Source of the DNA: JAGLOK01 sp963675575
Lineage (GTDB): Bacteria; Bacillota; Clostridia; Christensenellales; UMGS416
Length of the DNA stretch: 64,000 nt
Direction of reading: 5' to 3'
Assembly (NCBI GenBank): GCA_963675575.1
Contig: OY776378.1
Span: forward strand, 1,798,001 to 1,862,000
Under the pieces are notes generated by a model. It searched no databases, was not told the DNA's origin, and worked only from the letters and a program-made list of their open reading frames with translations. Positions 1 to 7,926 of the stretch are shown in pieces. Each line of letters begins with the position of its first letter. Position 1 is the first letter of the stretch. A program made the position numbers and the translations under genes.

Positions 1-312
1 TTCGGAGCACCCTTGGGAGAATTCGCCATGGGTGGACAGCAAAAAATACTGATTGGCAACTCCCGCATTGCGTGCGGAGTAGCTGTTTTAGTGCAAGGTA
101 TTGCTATATTCGTTTTACTGCAGCTTGGAGGCGTGTTTTCAATAGGATTGCCCTCCAGCATCGCAAAAGGCCTAGGCTATTTCTTTTCCTTTTATCTTGT
201 GATAAACGTTTTCATGAATTTCATTTCAAAAAGCAAAAAAGAAAAAGCCGTCATGACTCCCATTTCAGCCATTATCGCCATCTGTTTTCTTATAACCATT
301 TTTTCAGCTTGA
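1..312 (+). CDS. C-terminal part of a small integral membrane protein (5' end outside window)
   Basis: The reading frame is open from the first base of the window, so the visible 103 codons are the C-terminal part of a longer protein; a TTG at position 13 is only an internal codon. The fragment starts with a G-A-P-L-G-E-F-A-M-G-G stretch. Similar GAPWGE-x-A-x-GG motifs occur near the start of small uncharacterised bacterial membrane proteins of about 120-160 residues, so little is probably missing. Three hydrophobic segments follow (about residues 25-45, 52-68 and 82-100), with a Lys-rich loop between the last two. It converges with the YdcF-like gene, 8 bp away. The exact function is not known and I do not assign one. 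Confidence 0.6.
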   Translation, partial: FGAPLGEFAMGGQQKILIGNSRIACGVAVLVQGIAIFVLLQLGGVFSIGLPSSIAKGLGYFFSFYLVINVFMNFISKSKKEKAVMTPISAIIAICFLITIFSA

Positions 313-320
313 TGCTTTCT

Positions 321-1118
321 TCACCTGTCTAAGAAAAATGATTTAACAACAGCGAAGAACTCTCGTATATAGCAGTTTGGCCGCACGTACCACGACGTTT
401 GAGATGGTATGCTTATAGCATTCATACCGTATCTTTCCGCCAAAAACTTTACCCTGAACATATGAAATTCACTGCTTACAATAGCTACAGTTTTATCTTT
501 TTCGGGATATACTTCATCTATTATATCATAAGACAGAAGCAGATTTTCACGAGTGCTTGTCGCCGTTTCTTCGCGAAGCACCCTCCCATCGTTTATACCC
601 TTTGCAATGAGATATTCAGCCATAGCCTGACCTTCGGGCATAGGCTCGTTTGATCCCTGCCCTCCCGACACCACACAAACAGTATTCGGGTATCTTTGCA
701 TATAGGCATATGCCGCATCGAGTCTGTTTTTAAGAGCAAGCGTCAAGCTTCCATCCGGGAAGATTCCGCATCCGAGCACTATCACAAAGTTGCTCTGCGT
801 GCCTTGCGCTTCCTTGGAATGAGCCTCCTTCCAAATGAAAGCTTCAACAGTAAAAAACACTATTGCGCACAAAGCAACGCATCCAACTACAATGCGCAAG
901 ATAACTTTATTTTTAAAAAAAGGTTTCTTTTTTTTTAGATTTACTATGGAAAATATGATTAGCGCCGTCCCGAATCCGGCGGGAAAAGCCATGCCAAGCG
1001 TTATGCTTGATGTTACGGGGATAAGAGCGATAGTATCGATTATCCCCAGAACACCAATTAAAAGAAGGAGGAGGAGAAAAATTCTTGTTAGCTTCTTTGA
1101 GTTCTTGATTTGTGTCAA
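321..1118 (-). CDS. YdcF/SanA-like DUF218 membrane protein
   Basis: 265 aa. The N-terminal 90 residues hold about three hydrophobic segments, and the rest is a DUF218 (YdcF/SanA/ElyC) domain. The signature VLGCGIFPDGSL, followed by a VVSGGQG motif and the segment TSTRENLLLSYDII, is typical of this family, whose members act at the cell envelope (envelope barrier, undecaprenyl-phosphate or peptidoglycan homeostasis in Gram-negatives). The likely start is TTG at 1118, with GAGGT five bases upstream. The gene stands alone, converging with the truncated gene at the window edge. Family assignment is firm; the substrate is unknown. Confidence 0.85.
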   Translation of the reverse strand: MTQIKNSKKLTRIFLLLLLLIGVLGIIDTIALIPVTSSITLGMAFPAGFGTALIIFSIVNLKKKKPFFKNKVILRIVVGCVALCAIVFFTVEAFIWKEAHSKEAQGTQSNFVIVLGCGIFPDGSLTLALKNRLDAAYAYMQRYPNTVCVVSGGQGSNEPMPEGQAMAEYLIAKGINDGRVLREETATSTRENLLLSYDIIDEVYPEKDKTVAIVSSEFHMFRVKFLAERYGMNAISIPSQTSWYVRPNCYIREFFAVVKSFFLDR

Positions 1119-1260
1119 GTTTGACCTCGTTATTATTATTACGAATCTATTAAGATAATATTACCATCTATTTCTATTTTATGCAATGCGCAATTTTATA
1201 ATATGAAAAAATCTTTCAAGGGTAGAAAGAATGTCATTTACGTTCTAATATCCTTGCTCT

Positions 1261-1845
1261 TTAAACTTTGCTCTTTTCGCTCAGCAATTTCTCTTTATTA
1301 GGCTTTGTTTCATCCAACAAAAAGCCCGCCCAAGTAAAATCAAATTTATCAACGTTATCCCGGCAATAAATCAAGCGCTCGTGATAAAATTTTATTTTAT
1401 GGGTCACCCGCTTTTCATATCCCTTTTTCCCGCATTTTAAAACGATGGCCGTAAGCTCATAGAAAACCAGTCCCATGGCGTGAGTTTCCACATGCACTGT
1501 CGCCCCCGCATGGCCGATTGCATGGCATAACGCGCTATATGCGGGATCATCAATATCTTTAGCTGTCGCGTGTGACGCTAAAATAGCTTTTTTTGCCGCA
1601 GGCATTTTGATTTTTCCTCTCGCCCATTCTTCGCAAAGCTCTAGGCAAATTCTTGGCCTTTTCTCCCCAGAGTATTTGGATTCAAATTGCTCCAAAGTTA
1701 TCTTTGCGCAGTCCAAAGCCCACATCACAATTGTTTTATGGCTTTGCTCTCCGATTAGTTTTATCAATTCCTGCAAACATTTGCTTTCGCGAGAAAAAAG
1801 TATTTTATTTCTCTTCTTGATCTTTGTCTCTACATCCGAAAACAT
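1261..1845 (-). CDS. Putative immunity protein, Imm-5-like helical domain
   Basis: About 194 aa from the ATG at 1845; the frame extends to a TTG at 1866 that has no ribosome binding site. The protein is predicted to be all helical and soluble. The stretch from MWALDCAKITLEQFE through RPRICLELCEEWARGKIKM to HAIGHAGATVHVETHAMG matches, from memory, the Imm-5-like family often annotated as putative immunity protein, which has a W-A-x-D-C-A motif, a WARGEI motif and an AGHAVATAH-like motif. Family members are proposed to protect against polymorphic toxins. No toxin gene is adjacent, so it is an orphan here. Flanks are AT-rich. The family call is fairly good; the immunity role is inference. Confidence 0.65.
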   Translation of the reverse strand: MFSDVETKIKKRNKILFSRESKCLQELIKLIGEQSHKTIVMWALDCAKITLEQFESKYSGEKRPRICLELCEEWARGKIKMPAAKKAILASHATAKDIDDPAYSALCHAIGHAGATVHVETHAMGLVFYELTAIVLKCGKKGYEKRVTHKIKFYHERLIYCRDNVDKFDFTWAGFLLDETKPNKEKLLSEKSKV

Positions 1846-2048
1846 AATATTGTTTACCTTCGCCAAATGGCATGGTACGTTGACTTTTATTTTTATTATA
1901 CCGCTTGCAAAGAATAAATGTCACAATTTTAAAAGAGATATTTTCTTTCAGCTTTAAAATTGTTTTATTTGGTTTAACCATTTTGTGATGTTATAATACT
2001 GATACAATTATTAAATATATGATATAACTTAAATCGGAGATATTCACC

Positions 2049-3083
2049 ATGAAAAAAGCCATAAGAATTGCAATCAAGTCCGCCGCAATATTACTGCTAA
2101 TCGCTGTAGCGTTGTTTGGGTCATATAAAATATATATGTCCTTCGAGCTTGAAGGCACACCTTCTTCCCAAACATGGAGCGAGTCCGACGAATTTGACAC
2201 GCAAAGTGTATCCACTCTTAGCATGCGCGAAGGCGAGGATTTTCAGATTTTGCTATTTTCCGACATTCAGCTTTTTGGCAATCCCTTTGAAGACAACAAA
2301 GCTCTTGCTCTCGTCGATGAAATGGTGCTTGAAACTCAGCCCGATTTCATTATGACCTCCGGAGACAATGCTATGTTTATCCTTTCCGATATTATGTCAA
2401 AGAAGTTTGCCGCGCAAATGGAAAGCTATGAAATCCCCTGGGGCGTGACGCTGGGAAACCACGACTCGGAAGGGCGGGCGGACAGAGCTTGGCTTGGAAA
2501 TCTTTACGAAAATGCTGACTATTCCCTCTTTCAATCCGGGCCGTCAAATATCCAAGGCATCGGCAATTATGTTATCAATATTGCAGACTCAAGCAATCAG
2601 AGTGTTTATACTTTGATTATGATGGATTCCAATATTGAGCGAGAATACGAAACTGAAAAGTATTACGACTACATCTACCCCGATCAAATCGCTTGGTATG
2701 AATGGGTCGTCGCCTCGCAGCCCGATGTTCCTTCCATGCTCATCTTCCACATTCCTCTGCCGGAATTTGCTGACGCTGTAGCCGCGGTTGAATCGGGCAC
2801 CATCGATTCGTCTTTATACTTTGGCGAAATCAGGGAAAAAGTGTGTGCGCCGCTTTACAATACCGGACTTTTTGATGCGGTAAAAGAGCTTGAAAGCACC
2901 ACTCACATATTTAACGGTCATGATCATGTGAACAACCTGTCCATTGACTACGAAGGTGTCCGCCTAACCTACGGGCTTAAAACGGGAACGTGCTCCTATT
3001 CGAATGACGATTTGCAGGGCGCTACGCTTATTACCATAAAAGCTGGGACTGGTGAAGTCGTGGTGGAGCATGTGTTTAGATAG
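2049..3083 (+). CDS. Membrane-anchored calcineurin-like metallophosphoesterase
   Basis: 344 aa, with a GGAG ribosome binding site 8-10 bases before the ATG. Residues 8-28 form a hydrophobic anchor after a Lys/Arg-rich start, so the catalytic part lies outside the membrane. The metal-binding motifs of the calcineurin-like superfamily are present in order: FSDIQ (D-x-x), SGDNA (GDx), LGNHDSEG (GNHD), IFHIPLP (a lone H) and NGHDHVNN (GHxH variant GHDH). This matches the purple-acid-phosphatase-like branch that hydrolyses phosphomonoesters or diesters. It is monocistronic, followed by a repeat-containing noncoding region. Substrate unknown. Confidence 0.88.
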   Translation: MKKAIRIAIKSAAILLLIAVALFGSYKIYMSFELEGTPSSQTWSESDEFDTQSVSTLSMREGEDFQILLFSDIQLFGNPFEDNKALALVDEMVLETQPDFIMTSGDNAMFILSDIMSKKFAAQMESYEIPWGVTLGNHDSEGRADRAWLGNLYENADYSLFQSGPSNIQGIGNYVINIADSSNQSVYTLIMMDSNIEREYETEKYYDYIYPDQIAWYEWVVASQPDVPSMLIFHIPLPEFADAVAAVESGTIDSSLYFGEIREKVCAPLYNTGLFDAVKELESTTHIFNGHDHVNNLSIDYEGVRLTYGLKTGTCSYSNDDLQGATLITIKAGTGEVVVEHVFR

Positions 3084-3171
3084 CTTTGCTTTCGATTTCG
3101 ATTCCCATTAAGCCCCGAACCCAGACTTGAGAGTGGCAATATACTCTGCTCGGCTAATTCTTTATGGTTTT

Positions 3172-3222
3172 CAGAACCCCTCTGTCAGCTTCGCTGACGT
3201 CTCCCCTGATTAGGGGCGATAT
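3172..3222 (+). repeat. REP-like palindromic element, copy 1
   Basis: AACCCCTCTGTCAG, then a GTCAGCTTCGCTGAC hairpin, then CTCCCCTGATTAGGGG. A close relative is at 19079-19132, where the hairpin is GTCAGTTTAAACTGAC: both arms changed together, which keeps the base pairing. Two more distant relatives lie at 19153-19210 and, inverted, 19318-19370. The family resembles short interspersed palindromes that are common in gut Clostridia. Confidence 0.65.
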
Positions 3223-3301
3223 AGTGCTTGCTTCTCTATAAAGCATTCAAGAAACTATTAATTTTACCCTTAACGTCTAGCTTTTCTTAGAAGCAAGGAA
3301 T

Positions 3302-3402
3302 TTATAATATTGCCCCAAAGCGGGGGTTCGGGGGCGTACATGGTGTTTTCTTCAGAAAATGCCATACGAAGTTTCTGCAACTACTAGCAATGGAGGGCGT
3401 AT
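3302..3402 (+). repeat. Interspersed about 100-bp element, copy 1 (direct)
   Basis: Begins TATAATATTGCCCCAAAGC and ends ACTAGCAATGGAGGGCGTA. The second copy is inverted at 19785-19884. Both contain a GCGGGGGTT(C/T)GGGGGCG block, a central hairpin with an A/T-rich stem and a GTTTCTGCAA(C/T)TACTAGCAATGGAGGGCGTA end. The hairpin sequence differs between copies but stays paired. Confidence 0.75.
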
Positions 3403-3473
3403 CCAAATTAGTTTTCCTGTTTGCTAAATTGTCTTTTAATGTTATAATATGGTATCTAGTTAAAGGAGTGCTT

Positions 3474-4701
3474 ATGAAAAAAACGATTATGGCCATTGCG
3501 CTTATTATCTCAATGATAGTTTTTAGTTCCTGTAATGCCTTAGATGATTCAAAAGCGATTAAGGCAAATAGTTCAACGGCAATAAAGGCCCAAGAAACTG
3601 GAAGCGAAACAAGTACAATCGAAAGTACTGAAACAACCTCGCCGACCCTTCTCCTGTAACAGAAGAAGGAATTGATTCAAATCTATTAGAAAAATTAACT
3701 TCCGACGGAAGTTATGCAGTTGACGAAAGTAACACGGTTGATGAATCAGGAAAGATTATCGGTTCAGGAAAAGCTCATTACGTTTGGAACGATACCATTC
3801 CTAAAGAAATATTTAACGAAATCAATATGCTTGATAAACAAGTGTTGGAGTGTCATTTAAATAACGATTTTAGAACCCTAATAACTTTTTTCGATGAAAA
3901 ATATGTTCCATCCGAAGCAGATGCAAATAAGTCAACCGAGTGGTACTACAACAATCTTAAAGGAAGAGCTACCGAAGATTATCTCAGCTGCTATGCTATA
4001 ATTAACTTTACAGGAGATTTTCGATCATCTTTTTATAATATTGACGAAGATATTATTATAAACTACTCTGCAATATATTCCGAGATGTATGTTCATTTGA
4101 AAAATCAGTTTCCGAAAATGATGAGCGTCTTTTAACACTTTGGTATGGTAAATCCGAAGACGGTTGGAAGCTTTTTTCCACATATTTGAATGATATAAGC
4201 TACCACGGAATGAACGCAATTGATATGTATGAAAAATCAAAATCTTTAGCCGAACAAGGTTATGATATTCCTGCATCTATGTTTTATGATCACCTAAGCC
4301 GTATTATTTATCCCGCCCCATATATAAATTACAACAGCCTCCGCGACGTTAACAACTTTTTCAGTAATCTCACCGAAAAGGTTTATAGCGAGTTTCCATT
4401 TCTTATCACACTCCCATCTTTTGATGATGTTGTGATATATCGGTTAAGTATGGATATTGTATCCACAGGCTTTATGCCAATAATATCCTATACAACTGGA
4501 ATCGAATTAAAAGAGGAAAATGTAGATGAGCTAAAGCAACAGGCTTTCGCTATTCATGAAGAGCTTAAGGAATTATTCCCCGGCTTCAGCGAAACATTTG
4601 ACTATTTCATTTACAGCTCTTATTCTGAAGCCCCTGTCGACCCCAACAAACAATATATGTATCACAATGAGTTGGTAGATGAGACAGCGAATAATAATTA
4701 A
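3474..4701 (+). pseudogene. Lipoprotein gene disrupted by two frameshifts (paralogue of 16925-17935)
   Basis: The gene starts at ATG 3474 with AAAGGAG upstream and a lipobox (IVFSSC) after a hydrophobic signal. The frame stops at 3659, but translation of the next frame from about 3645 continues without a gap (ADPSPVTEEGIDSNL and on) to 4135; a second shift near 4115-4130 leads to VSENDERLLTLWYGKSEDGW and runs to the stop at 4701. The rebuilt product is about 405 residues. Its last 170 residues align clearly with the intact lipoprotein at 16925-17935: GMNAIDMYEKSKSLAEQGY against GMDAQGIYQKAQDLYEKGY, and EELKELFPGFSETFDYFIY against EELKGIFEGFDESFDYFIY. The N-terminal linker is Ser/Thr-rich. Function unknown. 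Sequencing error is possible, but two separate shifts favour decay. Confidence 0.8.
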
Positions 4702-4721
4702 TTTATTTAAACATCCATATA

Positions 4722-5067
4722 AAAAAACCTATTCAAAGCACTACCATTATCAAACTCTGCGGACATGTGCCACAGAGTTAAACAGCAATACAATAAATCA
4801 CACACTAAGCGCAATTCATCAAAAAGCATGAGGAACTTGCTCCGAATTTCCGATGAATTGCTATCCCCAGTCAAGACGCAACTAATTAGAAAAAGAAACA
4901 AAAAGCCCCCGAATTTCTTCGGGGGCTTTTCATCGCCTCAAAGCTTTAGGCTCTATGGCGATATATAAGTGAGATAGGTCTATAAGCCGAGTTCTGTCGC
5001 GAATGGCCATCTATCTAAGGCCACTTGTTACCAAGCGGCTCAAGAGAAATACGGGGACGAGCGGGCA
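4722..5067 (+). repeat. 346-bp direct repeat, copy A (carries rnpB 3' fragment)
   Basis: Identical to 7331-7676 except for one base (A at 5045, C at 7654); the offset is 2609 bp throughout. It contains the terminator hairpin found downstream of rnpB (4901-4931 here) and the last 101 nt of rnpB (4967-5067, minus strand). The copy ends abruptly inside rnpB, so this fragment cannot make RNase P RNA. The ORF that can be drawn through both copies is a shadow. Confidence 0.95.
4967..5067 (-). pseudogene. Truncated rnpB 3' fragment
   Basis: The 101 bases match the 3' end of the intact RNase P RNA gene at 7576-7676, including the AGAACTCGGCTTATAGACC segment, with one mismatch. The 5' two thirds of the RNA are missing. 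Just beyond the break, GCGGGCA at 5061-5067 is followed by TGCCCGC at 5082-5088, an inverted repeat that may mark the recombination point or act as a weak hairpin. Confidence 0.92.
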
Positions 5068-5158
5068 TTTTACATAATATCTGCCCGCACATTTGACCTT
5101 TTCAATGCAGTATAAATTCTTCGGCAAATAAGTTTTAGTTCCTACTTTTATACCCTAC

Positions 5159-5187
5159 TTGACATTTCACAATACATATGCTAATTT
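5159..5187 (+). promoter_or_regulatory. Promoter of the TetR cassette
   Basis: TTGACA at 5159-5164, 17-bp spacer, TAATTT at 5182-5187, with TG one base before the -10 box (extended -10). It lies 45 bp before the start of the first cassette gene, inside the segment unique to the cassette. Confidence 0.6.
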
Positions 5188-5231
5188 ATAAACGTACGCT
5201 GTACTTTATTAAAGCCAAAGGAGACACTTAT

Positions 5232-5756
5232 ATGAATAACAACAAACAAAATAATTTATACTGGTCATTTTGGTTTTTAGCAACTATCTCAACGGGCATT
5301 CTCGCCGGTTTTTTAACTTCCCATTCGATAATGCTCGGAAGGCTTTTTTCATGGTTGCTTGAAAATGACGCAAATTCCTTTTTTAAAGACTACTTTTCTG
5401 TTTTTAGGCAACAAACCCAAGCAAATGTTTACTACAACCTGTTCTTATGGATTGGTTTGGCGGCGGGAATTGGCTTTGCAGTAGTAAGCTTCCTTAAAAA
5501 ACGTACAAGGATAGTCGCAATGACTGCAGGGCTGTCCACACTGTGGGTTTCCTTTGCTTTTTTCCTGTCAGACTTTAATAACTACGAAACGGCTGTTTCA
5601 ACGGGCGTCGCAAACACCGCCGATATCCAGCATTTTCTGGTATGGAATTTGCCCTTGCACACATCCTTTGCTTGCTTTTATACCCTAGCCTTTGTTACTC
5701 TTCTTGTAGCCGGATTTATACTCAGGGGAAAAGCGGCAAATAAAGTTAACGAGTGA
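5232..5756 (+). CDS. Four-helix membrane protein (possibly DUF1772-like)
   Basis: 174 aa from the ATG at 5232, which has AAAGGAG nine bases upstream; the frame is open to 5178 but those codons lack a binding site. Four hydrophobic segments are visible, near residues 13-40, 70-92, 96-115 and 140-168. Length, the small N-terminal segment TISTGILAGFL and a conserved-looking histidine-containing loop recall DUF1772/anthrone-oxygenase-like membrane proteins, but the match is weak and tentative. It is first in a three-gene cassette with a TetR regulator (7 bp downstream) and a methyltransferase, all between two copies of an rnpB-containing repeat. Function unknown. Confidence 0.6.
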   Translation: MNNNKQNNLYWSFWFLATISTGILAGFLTSHSIMLGRLFSWLLENDANSFFKDYFSVFRQQTQANVYYNLFLWIGLAAGIGFAVVSFLKKRTRIVAMTAGLSTLWVSFAFFLSDFNNYETAVSTGVANTADIQHFLVWNLPLHTSFACFYTLAFVTLLVAGFILRGKAANKVNE

Positions 5757-5763
5757 GCAAAGT

Positions 5764-6357
5764 ATGCAACGCATTAAAAAAGAAATCAGGCAAAGCCTCT
5801 TAATCACCGCCAAAGCAGAGTTTTTAGAAAATGGATTTGAAAAGGCTTCCATCAGAAGCATTGCGGCAAAGGTTAATACATCAAAAAGCAATTTATACAA
5901 TTACTTTAAAAACAAGGATGATTTGTTTTGCCAAATCCTTGAGCCCACTATGGATACGATTAAAAAAGCACTGGCCAAGCAAAAGAACATACAGCAGGAT
6001 ATTAAGACCTACACACCGGAAGGCCAAAAGCAGATAATATCGGTTATTATGAGCTTTGTTTATCAAAACAAAGATGACTTCTTACTGCTTTTGCACAGGT
6101 CGGACGGCTCTTCTCTCGGGGGCTTCAGGAATATGATTAAAAACGAATATACGAGTATTATGCTAAGCTGGCTAAAGCAAATAAATCCTCAAAATAATAT
6201 CTCTACTTTCTTCGTGGAATCAGTTGCCGACTTTTACATTAACACTATAGCCCAACTCATACTGAGTGATAAAACACCTGAGGAAGTGCAAATGCACTTC
6301 AAAGAATTTTTACCATTTGTATATGGCGGATGGAATGCCTTAATTAATGCAAAATAA
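5764..6357 (+). CDS. TetR/AcrR family transcriptional regulator
   Basis: 197 aa. Residues 4-50 are a typical TetR DNA-binding domain: KAEFLENGFEKASIRSIAAK, then a recognition helix ending in SKSNLYNYFKNKDDLF, the family hallmark (YxYFxxKxxL). The C-terminal ligand-binding part is all helical. It starts 7 bp after the membrane protein gene and is cotranscribed with it and, probably, with the methyltransferase 39 bp downstream. By analogy with other TetR genes it likely represses its own cassette promoter at 5159-5187; the ligand is unknown. Confidence 0.9.
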   Translation: MQRIKKEIRQSLLITAKAEFLENGFEKASIRSIAAKVNTSKSNLYNYFKNKDDLFCQILEPTMDTIKKALAKQKNIQQDIKTYTPEGQKQIISVIMSFVYQNKDDFLLLLHRSDGSSLGGFRNMIKNEYTSIMLSWLKQINPQNNISTFFVESVADFYINTIAQLILSDKTPEEVQMHFKEFLPFVYGGWNALINAK

Positions 6358-6396
6358 CTTAGTAGACGCTATCGAATTTTAAGAAAGGGTTATAAT

Positions 6397-7215
6397 ATGA
6401 TGGAAAAAATCAGCTTCAATCTTAATAATTTGCAAAAGACACTGCTACTCCCATTGTGGGCAAGGGCTCTTGAAAGCCAAAAAGACAATCCGCTTTTAAT
6501 GGATAAAAAAGCGATAGAAATAATAGACAAGATAGATTATAACTTATCAGATTGGGAAAAGAACCTAAAACAACTGTCATATCTGGGTTGGATTATCCGC
6601 GCTATATTAACAGACAGAAAAATAAAAGAATATTTAAAGGTTTTCCCCCATGCCACAGTCGTTAACGTCGGATGCGGGCTGGATACCTCATTTAACAGGA
6701 ACGACAATAATAAAGTCATTTGGTACGATTTGGACTTTCCCGATGTTATCACATTGAGGAAAACCTTGATTTGCGAAACCGACAGAAACAAATACATTGC
6801 TTGTTCATTCCTTGAATTTGATAAATGGATGGATTATATAGATAAAAAAGAAAATGTGCTTTTTGTCGCCGCAGGAGTTCTATACTATTTAACGGACTCT
6901 GAAATAAACACAGCCTTTAAAACCTTGGTGCATTATTTCCACAAAAGTGAAATGGTTTTTGATGCCACCTCTCCTTTCGGAGTTAAAGCCGCAAATAAAA
7001 TGGTGATAAAAAACAGTGGCATGGATGAAAACTCATTCCTCAAATGGGGTCTTAAAAATGCAAGTGATTTAAAGAAAATGGACAGTCGGCTTGAGATTCT
7101 GGACGAACAGCTTTTCTTCAAAGAAACAAAAAAAGGCTTAGACTCAAAAAACAAAAGAATGGCTTCCCTTTCAGACAAGCTAAAGTTTCAGTATCTAGTA
7201 CATGTGAGGTTTTAG
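6397..7215 (+). CDS. Class I SAM methyltransferase, leucine carboxyl methyltransferase (LCM) family
   Basis: 272 aa. The N-terminal half holds the helical segment typical of PPM1/LCMT-like enzymes (LWARALESQ then R near residue 68). The SAM-binding motif is VVNVGCGLDTSFNR, followed by the acidic WYDLDFPDVI strand and then VLFVAAGVLYYL. These match the Pfam LCM family, whose members methylate carboxyl or hydroxyl groups of small molecules or proteins. AAAGGG precedes the tandem ATG ATG, so the start is 6397 or 6400. It is the last gene of the TetR cassette; its 3' end is 115 bp before repeat copy B. The natural substrate is unknown; modification of a small toxic compound would fit TetR control, as inference only. 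Confidence 0.82.
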   Translation: MMEKISFNLNNLQKTLLLPLWARALESQKDNPLLMDKKAIEIIDKIDYNLSDWEKNLKQLSYLGWIIRAILTDRKIKEYLKVFPHATVVNVGCGLDTSFNRNDNNKVIWYDLDFPDVITLRKTLICETDRNKYIACSFLEFDKWMDYIDKKENVLFVAAGVLYYLTDSEINTAFKTLVHYFHKSEMVFDATSPFGVKAANKMVIKNSGMDENSFLKWGLKNASDLKKMDSRLEILDEQLFFKETKKGLDSKNKRMASLSDKLKFQYLVHVRF

Positions 7216-7330
7216 CTTTTACCAATTCACCACAATATCTATAAAAAGGTATGTTAACGCACTCGAAAAAGCAAAGACTTCAGATTCACTCCGAGCTTTT
7301 ACTTCTCACCATATCTCACCCGCTCAATAG

Positions 7331-7676
7331 AAAAAACCTATTCAAAGCACTACCATTATCAAACTCTGCGGACATGTGCCACAGAGTTAAACAGCAATAC
7401 AATAAATCACACACTAAGCGCAATTCATCAAAAAGCATGAGGAACTTGCTCCGAATTTCCGATGAATTGCTATCCCCAGTCAAGACGCAACTAATTAGAA
7501 AAAGAAACAAAAAGCCCCCGAATTTCTTCGGGGGCTTTTCATCGCCTCAAAGCTTTAGGCTCTATGGCGATATATAAGTGAGATAGGTCTATAAGCCGAG
7601 TTCTGTCGCGAATGGCCATCTATCTAAGGCCACTTGTTACCAAGCGGCTCAAGCGAAATACGGGGACGAGCGGGCA
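7331..7676 (+). repeat. 346-bp direct repeat, copy B (overlaps intact rnpB)
   Basis: Same sequence as 4722-5067 with a single difference. This copy is probably the original locus because it continues without interruption into the complete rnpB gene. It includes the rnpB terminator (7508-7542). Confidence 0.95.
7508..7542 (-). terminator. Rho-independent terminator of rnpB
   Basis: On the minus strand GAAAAGCCCCCGAAGAAATT continues as CGGGGGCTTTTTG: a stem of six G-C pairs flanked by A and T runs, about 40 nt after the mature 3' end of RNase P RNA. It would work in both directions. A duplicate is in repeat copy A. Confidence 0.9.
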
Positions 7677-7912
7677 GCCCTATTGTCCCACATCTTGCAC
7701 CGGGCGGGGTTTACATCATGCCTAAGTCACCAAAGGCACAAGTGAGCTCTTACCTCACTTTTTCAACCTTACCATACCTTGCGGCAGGCGGTATATTTCT
7801 GTTGCACTTTCCTTAAAGTCGCCTTCACAGGGTGTTATCCTGCGCCCTTGCCCTATGGAGCTCGGACTTTCCTCCCGACTAAAAGCCGGGCGACCATCCA
7901 ACCTACTCACAA
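7576..7912 (-). ncRNA. rnpB: RNase P RNA (catalytic RNA subunit)
   Basis: The minus-strand sequence has the conserved landmarks of bacterial RNase P RNA: near the 5' end the block GGAGGAAAGTCCGAGCTCC, then ACAGGGTG-type sequence in CACCCTGTGAAGG, a CCCCGCCCGGTGCAAG segment, and at the 3' end CGACAGAACTCGGCTTATAG. The termini pair as helix P1 (GTGAG-x-TAGGT with ACCTA-x-CTCAC), which sets the ends at about 7576 and 7912. The RNA processes the 5' ends of tRNA precursors. It starts about 14 bases after the stop of the zinc-ribbon gene, so it may be cotranscribed with that gene or use a promoter within it. The last 101 nt are duplicated at 4967-5067. Confidence 0.97.
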
Positions 7913-7926
7913 TTTTAACTAAGTAA

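Larger units (their letters stand above)
3084..3473 (+). other. Noncoding interval with interspersed repeats
   Basis: About 390 bases without a credible gene. It holds one REP-like hairpin element (3172-3222) and one copy of a roughly 100-bp element (3302-3402) whose second copy lies inverted at 19785-19884. A TATAAT-like box (3441-3447 region) precedes the broken lipoprotein gene and could be its former promoter. ORFs that can be drawn through this stretch are low-complexity shadows. Confidence 0.7.

Noticed and set aside
4765..4968. 67-codon ORF repeated at 7251-7577
   Set aside because: It is the same frame through the 346-bp repeat, spans the rnpB terminator and has no start signals.
4722..7676. 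Integrative element with att sites at rnpB
   Set aside because: There is no integrase or excisionase, and 346 bp is far longer than a usual att core; kept only as a repeat-bracketed cassette.
7634..7816. 60-codon ORF on the plus strand
   Set aside because: It lies antisense inside rnpB and reflects its GC-rich structure.
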